A stretch of DNA of 64,000 bases. It comes from Deltaproteobacteria bacterium (GTDB lineage Bacteria; Myxococcota_A; UBA9042; PHBI01; JACKFB01). The notes below the pieces were generated by a model. It made no database searches, was not told the origin of the DNA, and saw only the letters and a program-made list of their open reading frames with translations. Shown piece by piece: positions 1 through 9,700 of this stretch. Location: positions 62,001 through 126,000 of the forward strand of contig JACKFB010000010.1 of assembly GCA_020632695.1 (NCBI GenBank), read 5' to 3'. Every line of letters begins with the position of its first letter. Within the stretch, counting starts at the first letter, position 1. A program made the translations under genes and the position numbers.

Positions 1-183
1 TCGCACCGATCTCAGCGCTCTTCGAGCAGCTCCAACAGCACCCCACCGGTGCCGCGCGGGCGGATGAATGCCACCGGGCTGGCCTCGCGCCGGTCTCAGC
101 GCTCTTCGAGCAGCTCCAGCAGCACCCCACCGGTGCTGCGCGGGTGGATGAAGGCGACCGGGCACCCCTCGGCGCCGATCTCC
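1..183. repeat. 84-85 bp tandem repeat built from the 3' end of the epimerase gene
   Basis: The last ~28 codons and stop of the epimerase gene (96-180 on this strand) are followed downstream by a second copy at 12-95. The two copies differ at about 5 of the first 66 positions. The 12 bases at the left edge (1-12) match the start of yet another copy, so the array continues out of the window. The period is 84 bp between the two stop codons (96-98 and 12-14), so the copies keep the gene's reading frame, and a 1-base gap separates the first copy boundary. The downstream copy encodes a relic tail ending in GGVLLELLEER and is untranslated, because the gene's TGA precedes it. An assembly artefact is possible, although the ~8% divergence argues against a simple collapse error. 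Confidence 0.8.
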
Positions 184-542
184 GCCTGCTTGGACACCAG
201 CGCCACGCCTGCCGCGTCCAGGTCCTCGAGCTTGCGGTCGATGTCGTCGACCTCGAGGCAGATGTGATGGATGCCCGGCCCGCGCTTGTCCAGGAAGCTC
301 CCGATCTGTGAGTCCTGCCCGAGCGGCTCCATCAGCTCGAGGATCGACTCGCCGCAGGGCACCATCGCGACCCGGAGGCCCCGTTCGGGCAGCTCGAGGA
401 CCTCGTCGACCCGCAGCCCCAGCGCTCCCGTGTAGAAGGGCAGCACCTCATCCAACGAGCGCACCGCGATGCCTACGTGCGCGATGCGTGTCGGTCGGTT
501 CTCGGGATCGCCCCCCGCCTTCGACTCCCCATGCTCGGCCAT
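96..542 (-). CDS. mce: Methylmalonyl-CoA epimerase (VOC/glyoxalase superfamily)
   Basis: The 148-residue product matches the single-domain epimerase that interconverts (2R)- and (2S)-methylmalonyl-CoA, linking propionyl-CoA breakdown to succinyl-CoA in the cytoplasm. Visible motifs are the N-terminal IAHVGIAV with a candidate metal-binding His, PGIHHICLEV in the second half with another His, and the C-terminal GGVLLELLEE with the Glu ligand, as expected of two paired beta-alpha-beta-beta-beta modules. The ATG at 542 is preferred over the longer frame because GGGGAGAG lies just upstream and the upstream codons look non-coding. The giant lipoprotein gene lies upstream on the same strand, separated by a hairpin. 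The 3' end is tandemly duplicated beyond the stop. Confidence 0.92.
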   Translation of the reverse strand: MAEHGESKAGGDPENRPTRIAHVGIAVRSLDEVLPFYTGALGLRVDEVLELPERGLRVAMVPCGESILELMEPLGQDSQIGSFLDKRGPGIHHICLEVDDIDRKLEDLDAAGVALVSKQAEIGAEGCPVAFIHPRSTGGVLLELLEER

Positions 543-630
543 CGTCTCTCCCCGCCTGGACCTCGCCCCCAAGGCTGCCACTTCGATGCGCCCCGAGCGA
601 GACAAAGCCGCTCACCGCCCACGAAGACGA

Positions 631-660
631 GGGCCGGACCCCCTCGCGGAGGCCCGGCCC
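631..660 (-). terminator. Hairpin downstream of the giant lipoprotein gene
   Basis: GGGCCGG at 631-637 pairs with CCGGCCC at 654-660, and an inner CCTC/GAGG stem (642-645, 649-652) closes a GCG loop. It sits about 48 bases after the giant gene's stop and ahead of the epimerase start. The run that follows on the minus strand is pyrimidine-rich but not a clean T tract, so this is a probable but not canonical intrinsic terminator. Confidence 0.45.
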
Positions 661-707
661 ATGTCCTTCACATCACGCTGGCGGCCCGAAGGCGCGCCCC
701 AGCCGGC

Positions 708-3700
708 TCAGTAGCCGCCGCGGAAGCGGAGCTGGTACGTGTTGGTGCCAGCCGTCGGAGCGCCGCTGCGTCGGTACACCTTCGCGTAGAACCAGGAGTT
801 GATGGCGCTCGGCAGGTTCTCCGTGCAGTGGGCGTTCGCGTTGAGATCGCAGTTCTGCATGCCGCAGGGCGAGGTCCCCGAACATCCGCTGGAGGTGTGG
901 TTGAAGTTCGTCGCCACGCGGTAGGTGCGCGCAGCCTGACACACCAGGTTCGAGCAGCTGTCCTCGTAGAGGTCGAACACGAAGTCACCCGGCGAGCTGC
1001 CCGAGTTCGTGCTGAGCACGATCTCGAAGCTGAACCCGCTGCCGAGCGTCCCGTTGTCCTGGATGTAGGCGCGGTACCAGTCCACGTCACCCGACGGGAG
1101 GATGGTGTTCAACGGACTGAAGTACTCGCTCGTCGGCGTCGAGCTCATGCCGCTGGACGGGCCGACCAGGATCGTGTTGGCGTCGTTGGCGCAGAAGTTG
1201 CCCTGGCCAGCGATGTCGTACGAGTCCGGGTTGGCCTCACAGCCGTTGCTGAACAAGCCATCGACGTTGAACCACGTGGCGTCGCAGTTCGAGATGTAGC
1301 AGTTCACGTTGCACCCAGGCGTCGAGTGAGCGGGCGTGCCGCACATCGCCGCCGCCGAGCGCTCCGCCGTATCGATCTGCCCGTTGCAGTTGTTGTCGAT
1401 ACCATCGCAGATCTCGGTGGCGCCCGAGTTCACCTGGTTGTTGCCGTCGTTGCAGTCACCGGTGGACGTCGCCGTGTAGGGCGCGGTGAAGGGCGAGCAG
1501 AGGCACAGCGCGCCGCCCACACCCTGACCGTCACTGTCACCGTCGAAGTAGCGGTTCTGGCAACCGGACGCGTTCTGCTCGTTGACGACGCTGTTGCAGT
1601 TGTCGTCGAAGGGCGTCGAGCAGAGCTCGGTGTTGCCGGGCTTCGCCTGGTTGTTGTTGTCGTCGCAGTCGCCGTTGCCGAGGGCGCGGTAGAAGCCCGT
1701 GGGCTCACAGAGGCACTTGTAGTCGTCGACACCGACGCCGTCGTTGTCGAAGTCGTAGAAGTACACGGTGCAGCCTTCGGCCCCTTCCTCATCGGTCGAG
1801 CCGTCGCAGTCCTCGTCGACCTTCGAGCCCGGCGCGTTGCAGGTCTCGATGGCCGGCATCACCTGTCCATCGCAAGCGCCCATCAGACCATCGGTGCACG
1901 TGCGCAGACCGTCCTGACAGATGCCCACGTGCCGCGTGCCAGCCGGGCCCTCGTAGCAGACCACCTGTGCCCCGTTGTCGTTGACGTGCCCGCAGGTGCC
2001 GTTGCCGTTGCACGAGTCGATGGTGCAGGGGTTGCCGTCATCACACGAGAAGACCGTGCCGCCGACGGTGCAGCCGCCCGACGTGTCGCAGTACTTCTTG
2101 TCGGTGAAGGTCAGCCCGGTGCACTTCGCGTTGTCGCACAGGTTCGTGGCGCACGCCGACGGGTCGGAGATGGCCGCGGTCACCGCGCACACGTGGCTCG
2201 GGTTGCAGTAGGCGTCCATGCGGCTACCAGAGCAGCCGCCCGGAGCGGACGAGCTGCAGGTCGGGGCCACGGCCAGGTGCTGGCAGTTGTTGGAGTTGGT
2301 GCAGCAGTCGCCGCCACCCGCGCAGCAGATGCCGCCGTTGTTGCAGGTGCCGTTGGCGCACTCGAAGGGCGCGCCCAGGTTGCACTGCTGGCCGTCCAGC
2401 CGCTTGGCCACGCAGTCGTTGGTGCGGCCGTCGCCGTCGAGGTCGTTGAAGTCGCAGAAGTAGCCCGTCGCGCACTGAGCGTGGCTGCTGCAGGTGGTCC
2501 CGCAGGCCGTGCCGCTGGCGCAGATGTAGGGCGTGCAGCTCTGCGTCCCACCATCGGCGACGCTGCCGGCCCCGTCGCAGTAGTCGGCCAGGGTCAGCAC
2601 GCCGGCCGTGCACGAGGCGGGCGTCACGACCGCGCTGGTACCCCAGTAGTCGCAGGCGCCATTGCCGTCGCACTGACCGTCGAGGCCGCAGCTCGTCTGC
2701 GCCGTAGCTGCACAGTCGTCATGGAAGTCGGTGCCGAAGGGCACGTTCTTGCAGGCGCCCGTGCCGTTGCAGGTCTGGCAGCCCGCGCAGCTCGAGTTCG
2801 GGTTGGTGTTCGCCGGTGCGGAGATGCAGGCACCGTTGCCGTTGCAGGTCTTGCAGGTCCCGCAGTCGGAGCCGGCCGTCGGGAAGGTGCAGCTACCACC
2901 GTTCGGGTTGCCATCGCAGGCACCGCCGCAGGTGCCGGAGCCGGCACACTCCTCGTCGGGGTCCTGACCCGCCTCGATGATCTTGCACGTGCCCTCGAAG
3001 CCCGCGAGCTTGCAGCTCTCACAGGTGCGGCTGCAGGGACCGTCACAGCAGACGCCGTCCGCCAGGTTGCAGACGCCCTCGTCGCACTGGTTGTTGCCGC
3101 TGCACTCGCCACCCAGGCCGCGCTTCGGCTCGCAGGTCGTGCCGTTGCAGAAGTTGCCGGCCTTGCAGTCGCTGTCGACCGAGCAGGTCACGTTGCAGGC
3201 GCCGGTGCCGTTGCACCAGTAGAGGCCGCAGCCGGTCTCCGGGTCGGTGGGGAACGGGTGCAGGGTGCAGGTGCCGTCGCCCGAGATGTCGCACTGGCGG
3301 CAGGCGCCGGCGCAGGCGGTGGTGCAGCAGACGCCGTCGGTGCAGAAGTTCGTCGTGCACTCGTTGTCGGCGTTGCAGGCGTCACCGTTGGCGAGCTTCG
3401 GCTCGCAGGTGCCGGTCGGACCCGGGTTGTCACAGAAGTAGCCCGTGATGCACTCGGAGTCCTGGGTGCAGTTGGTGCGGCAGTCGAGGCCGTCCGCGGT
3501 GCACGCGAGACCACCGCAGAACTCGTCCGGCGGATCCACACAGCTGGTCCCGGTGCCGAGCCCGTCGCAGAAGTGAGCCGGGTCGCGGAAGCCGTTGGTG
3601 CAGGTCTGCGCCACGCACTCCGTGGTGGAGGCGAAGTTCTCGCAGGCGCTGGCGCCGTTGCAGACGCCGGTGTGCTGGCAGGACGCAGCGCCCTGGGGAG

Positions 3701-6700
3701 AACAGTCGTCGACCGGGTCCTGACCGGAAGGCACCGGCACGCACGCTGCCAGGGTCCCGGACTCGCCGTTGCAGACCTCGCAGACCGGGCAGGTGTCGTC
3801 AGGGTCGGTGTCCGCAGGCTGACCCACGGTGCAGCCGCCCACGCCGTCACAGCGGAGGCAGGGACCACACGAGGTCGTCGGCGGCGTGAAGGTGCATCCA
3901 CCCGAGCCGTCGCAGACGCCGCCGCAGGTGCCGTTGCCGGCGCAGTCGTCGCCCGGGTCCGTGCCCGCCGCGCTCAGCGCGCAGGTACCGACGGAGCCGG
4001 CCTTGTTGCACTGCTCGCACTGACCGTCGCAGGCCGTGTCACAGCACACGCCGTCGACGCACTGGCCGCTCTCGCAGTGGCCGTCGCGCTCGCAGACGCT
4101 GCCGTTGGGCAGGTCGACGCGGCAGACCTCGGTGCCCTCGTAGCAGTGCGCTCCCGGCGCGCAGTTGGCGTCGTCGAAGCCACAACCCGGCGGGCAGGGC
4201 TGAGCGGGATCCTGCACCTGCTCGCCGGTGCAGTAGAGCGGAGCGATGAGGCCACAGTCCTTGGCGACAGTGGTCGTCGAGCAGCCCGTGTCGTCGGCCA
4301 CGTTGGTGGAGATGCACTTGTTGGCCGAACAGGCGGGGTCCTTGCGGAAGCCCTGGCAGGTCGCCGCGCTGTTGCAGACCGACGCCACGGTGTAGGCGGC
4401 CGGGCAGTCGGTGGCGATGGCGCAGCAGTCGCCGCTGCCGCAGCAGAAGCCGTTCTGGCAGTGACCGCTCTCGCAGTCCAGACCGTCGGTGCAGCTTCCG
4501 CCGTTCGGCGTCAGCTCGGTGACCTGGACATCGAGGGTGTAGTCCCCCTCGTCGACCTCATCGAGGGCGTCCACCACGAGGTACCAGGTGCCCGGGTTGA
4601 GGTGGACGTCCAGGACCTCCATCCCGCCGCTCGGGGCGACATCCGCACAGGCGAAGGAGCCCGACGAGCAGGTGTCGGTCACGTAGAGCGCGCCGTTGAA
4701 GAGCGGCGTCGAGAGCGTCGCACGAACGCGCTGCGGGCTGGGCAGGACCAGCGAGTGGACCTTGTCGTGGCCGTCGCCGCCGGAGCAGGACCCCTGGGTG
4801 GAGTCGGCGTAGCAGGCCGTCGTGCCGGTGATCGTGTGGTTGTCTCCGTCGACCGGGATGGTGACGGCGTTCGAGCAATTCTGCCCCAGGGTCGGGTCGC
4901 TGGTCTGGGTATCCACCCAGATGCTCGCCGAGTGCAGCACGCCCGTGGTGCCGGTCGCCGTGTCACAGACCTGCACCTTCCAGAGCCCGCTCGCCTGGAC
5001 GCCGTCGAGGCTGCACAGCGAGGGGTTCGGGTTCGAGAAGGGCCACGTGCTGTGGAAGTTCGCGAGTGAGCCTCCCTCGAGGTTCAGCAGGGTCGCCGAG
5101 GTGTTGTCAGGCGAGAACACCTTGACGGTGAGCTGGCCGAGGGCGGCGTGCGACACGTCGGCGCGGACGTAGACGTCGGAGACGAAGTCGTTCGGCGCCG
5201 TGACGTTCACCACCGCGGTCACGCACTGGAAGTCGTTGAAGGGCGTGTCGATCTGGCCGCTGTGGCCCACCGCACAACCCGGGCACACCGTCGTGCAGGT
5301 ACCGGTCGCGCCGCCGAGGCCACCGACGCACGCGTCGGCGAGGCCGCACTGTCCGTCACCGGCGTCGATGGAGTTGCCGCCCGAGCAGGCGGCACCAGCA
5401 CAGGTCGCCGCGCGCACCGAGTGGTCACACGCGCCGGCGCCGTTGTTGGCGGCCGGGTCGCAGACGTCGAGGGTGCAGGGGTTGCCGTCGTCGCAGTCGA
5501 GCGCGCTGCCGAGCTCGCAGGTGCCGGCATTGCAGATCTCGGTTCCGTCGCACGCCTGGCCGTTGTCGCAGTCCGCGTCCACGGTGCAGGCCGGCGGATC
5601 CGAGCTGGTGACGAAGAGGCTCCACTCGTTGACGGTGCCGCACTTCTGACCGCCCTTGGTGTTCTCCACGGTCAGGATCCAGTCGCCCTCGAGCAGCGTG
5701 CCGTCGAAGTCGCTCATCGCCCCGGCCGCGGGCAGCAGCCCGATGTCGAAGGTGGCGTCGAGGACGTTGCTGGTGTTGGCCGGGTCGGGCTCGAGCAGGC
5801 TCACCACGACGCCGGCGTGGCGGAGCTGCACTCGCAGCCAGCCCACCTTCTGCGTGGCGGCCAGGGTGATCTTGACGTGGGTGTTGACGTCGTCGATGAG
5901 CTTGAAGCCCGAGGTGTGCTTGACGAGGTCGATGATCTCGTCGGTCTGGTCGCAGTTGAAGTCGGTCGGGGGCGGATCGCCCGCGCCGACCTCGCCACCG
6001 CCCGGAACCTCGCAGTCACCGTTGGGCTTGCAGACCTCGCCCGTGTCGCAGTCGCTGTCGGCCTGGCAGGCGGTGCAGCTCGAGTCGGGGGCGTTCTGGC
6101 ACTGGCCGCCCACGCAGCTGTCGATGGTGCAGGCGTTGCCGTCGGCGCAGCCCGCGGCGACGGTGCAGCCGCCGAACCCGTTCTGGAAGAAGTCCAGGAC
6201 GTCGGCGATGTAGGCCGAAGCCGCGGCGCCATCGGCGGCGAGCTTGCTGTAGACGATGGAGGTCGCGTAGGTGCGCGAGCCGGTCGAGGGATCCTCGGCC
6301 GCGATCGAGAGGCCGGCGTTGTCGCTGACCTGGTGCAGGACGGTGCGAGCACCCGAGCCGATCTTCGGCGCCAGATGGTCGACGTCGTTCAGGTACGCGC
6401 CATCCGACGTGTAGGCCCAGGTCCCCGGGTGATGGAACCAGCTACCGGCGAGCTGACCGAAGAGGCCGCCGTCCTGCGCGACCAGCGCGACCTGCATCTT
6501 CTGCTGGAGGGCGGTCTGCGGGTCCTCGGCGAAGGTGGACGAACCCTCGAGGTAGATGTGACCGCCGCCCTCGGCGAAGGCGATGGCGGGCGCGACCTGG
6601 CTGTTCGTCAGGACGTGGTTGGAGCTGCCGCCACCGGCGGTGATGAAGAGGGCGCGGACCTGCGAGAAGTCCACGACCTGCGACAGCGACGTCACCCGCT

Positions 6701-9700
6701 GGTACACGACGCCGGCGCCGTCGAGCGCGGTGGCCAGGGCGTCGCCCTCGGCCGGGCTGCCGGGGGCCCAGAGCACGTAGCCCGCGCCCAGGGTCACGTC
6801 GATCTGGAAGGGGAGCGTCGCCGTGAAGCCGCCGTCGGACACCCGCAGGCGCACCGAGTAGGACCCGATGTGGGTCGGGAGCGTGGGCTTCACCTGGACC
6901 TTCACCTGCCAGACGCCCCACAGGCCGAGCTTGGTCGTCTCCTTGATGGTGACGAAGCTGGGCGCGTCGAGCAGCTCGTAGGTCAGGGTCTGCGAGTTCC
7001 ACTCGACGTCGTGCGACCAGAAGGTCTTGACCTTGGTGTCGCCGAGCGCCGAGGTGATCGTGCCGCCGCTGAGGAGCTGGTCCGCGCTGCGATCGTAGGT
7101 CTTGTCGGCCTGGAGGCTCCCGACGAAGAAGGGAGCGTGGCCGGTGCCCACGATGAAGTCGTCCACGGCGACGTCGATGTTGTCGGGGGTGTCGCTGTCG
7201 ACCCGCCAACCGATCCAGACCTGGTTCTGGGCCAGCATCGCGTTGGAGAGGTTGTAGGTGTAGAGCGTGCCCGGGTTCGAGCCGCTGGCGTCGACGATGT
7301 CGATGACCTCGGCGCCGCTATAGTCGTTCTCGACGGCGGTCGCGAGGACGGTGATCGTGTGGGTGCCCGCGCCGTTGTTCCACGCCATGTTGAACTGCAC
7401 GGTCGCGTCATCGGCGTTGTTCGGGTCGAAGCTGAAGCTCGACAGGATGGCGCCCGCGCCCACCACGTGTCCCAGACCCACGCAGGAGGCGTGGTCGTCG
7501 GGTCCGAGGAGGCCAGCCGTCGTGTTGGTCCAGCAGGAGGTCGGATCCGTGCCCGGGTCGCCTCCGCCGGGGCCACCGCCCACCGGCGGCTCGATCGAGG
7601 GCGAGCAGCCGGGGATGGCCGCCTCACCGCAGAGACCCGCGCTGCAGAACGGCGCCGTGCAGGCGTTGCCGTCGGACTCGGGGCAGTTGCTGTTCACGGT
7701 GCAGCAGCCGCCCGTCGTGGTCTGGAGGTGCTTGCAGGTCTTGTTGGAGAGACAGATGTCGGTGGTGCAGGGATCGCCGTCGTTGCAGTCGGCCGAGACC
7801 GAGCAGCAGTTGGCGTTCTGCAGCAGGTTGCAGGCGCCGGCGCCGGTGCACTCCCACTGGAAGCAGGTCGCCGGACCGTCAGGGTCGGGGCCGCACTGGC
7901 CGACGAGCACCGCCTGGGAGCCGCCCGGCGTGCAGCAGGACGTCTGGGCCTGGTGGGTGCAGACGTTGCCGCTGCAGGTGTCGGTCGTGCACGACGAGCC
8001 GTCGTCGCAGTCCGAGGAGGTCAGGCAGCAGCCGGCCACCGCTTCGTGGTGGCAGACGTGGCTGGTGCCGCAGGAGTCGACGGTGCAGACGTTTCCGTCG
8101 TCGCACGCGTTGTCGGAGATGCAGCAGCCCTGGACGGGCAGCGACTGACAGTTGCCGGTCGCGGTGTCGCAGGACTCGGCCGTGCAGGGGTCGTTGTCCG
8201 ACGGGCACTGCGCGTTCACCGTGCAGCAGCCGGGCTGCAGCTCGTGGCGGCACTTCTGCAGGCCCACGTCGCAGGAGTCGGTGGTGCAGGCGACGCCGTC
8301 GTCGCACGCATCCGTGATCTGGTTGCAGTAGTCGGGGTCGGGCACCGACACGCAGATCGGCGGCGAGTCGTTGAACGAGCAGAGGTCGATGGTCGCGGGG
8401 TCGCCGTCGTCGCAGTCGTCGGGGTGGTTGCAGCACTGGGCGCCGCCGGTACCCACGACGGGCACGCCCGGCTTGCAGACCTTGGACACCGTGTCGCACG
8501 CGTCGACGGTGCACGCGTCATCGTCGTCGCAGTCGGCGTTGCTGACGCAGCACCCGGGGACCACCACGGGGCTGTAGCGGCAGGTGCCGCCGATGCAGCG
8601 GTCGAGATTGCAGGGGTTGCCGTCGTCGCAGTCGGCGGTCGTCTTGCAGCAGAGCGGGTCGACCACCGGCGGGTTGCAGGTGTTGGTGGCGACGTCGCAG
8701 GTGTCGGTCGTGCAGGAGTCGTAGTCGTTGCAGTCGGCGTTGGTCGTGCAGCAGCCGGCCTGGTTGCTGTAGGCGCACTGGTTGTCCAGCCCGCAGCGAC
8801 CCTCCGCGCAGGCGTTCGTCTGCGGCGCGTCGCAGTTGACCGGGTCCAGGACGCCGAGGAACACGTCGGTGTTGGCGTTCTTCGGCGTGCCGTAGAGGTT
8901 GTTGCTCGAGGCGCCGTACTTGAGGTTCTTGGCGGCGTTGGGGTTGCTGCCACCGGCGCGCCAGTTGGCGACGACGCTGTTGTCCACGAAGGGGTTGGAC
9001 AGCGCGTAGGAGTGTCCGTTGACCGAAGGCCAGGTCGCCGTGTTGTAGGTGACGCTGTCGATGACGGTGCCGGACGCGTCCTTGATGGTCAGGGTGCGCG
9101 TGACGTCGGCGCCGCTCTCGAACTTGTCGGGCAGCGTGATGTTCACGTACTGGTACTGCGGCTTGAAGCCGCCGTTCAGCGTGGAGTCCACGTTGCGGGC
9201 GAGCACGTAGTAGGAGTGAGCGCCGATGGTCAGGCCCAGCGGCGGGCCGCTGACGGCGTTGGCGGCGGTCAGGGTGTGGGTCTGACCGGCGTCCGTCTCG
9301 ATGGTGTAGCCGGTGAGGTTGATGGGCTGGGAGGTCGAGTTGTAGAGCTCGAACCACTCGCCGAGCGCGTCGTCGATGCCGCCCGGGGCGACCATCATCT
9401 CATTGATGACGAGGCCGCTGGTCGGAGGCAGCGAGCAGTAGGTCGGGTCATCCTCGTGGACGCAGACGTTGGAGACGCACTTGTCCAGCGTGCTCAGGTC
9501 GTTGTCGTCGCAGTCGTTCTTGCTGAGGCAGCAGGCGGGCTTGGCGGGATCCGGCTCGTGAGAGCACGACCCCTTCTCATCACTGATGTTGGCGTACTCG
9601 CAGGCGTCGAGGGTGCAGGGGTTCGCGTCGGCGCACTGGGTGTCGTTGGTGCAGCAGCCGATCTCCTGCGGGCCGTAGCGGCAGCGGTGCTCACCGCTCA

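Noticed and set aside
477..5069. Plus-strand ORF of 1,530 codons opposite the giant gene
   Set aside because: It is low-complexity Val/Ala/Arg-rich, mirrors the GC-biased codons of the minus-strand gene, and has no ribosome site or recognisable domain.
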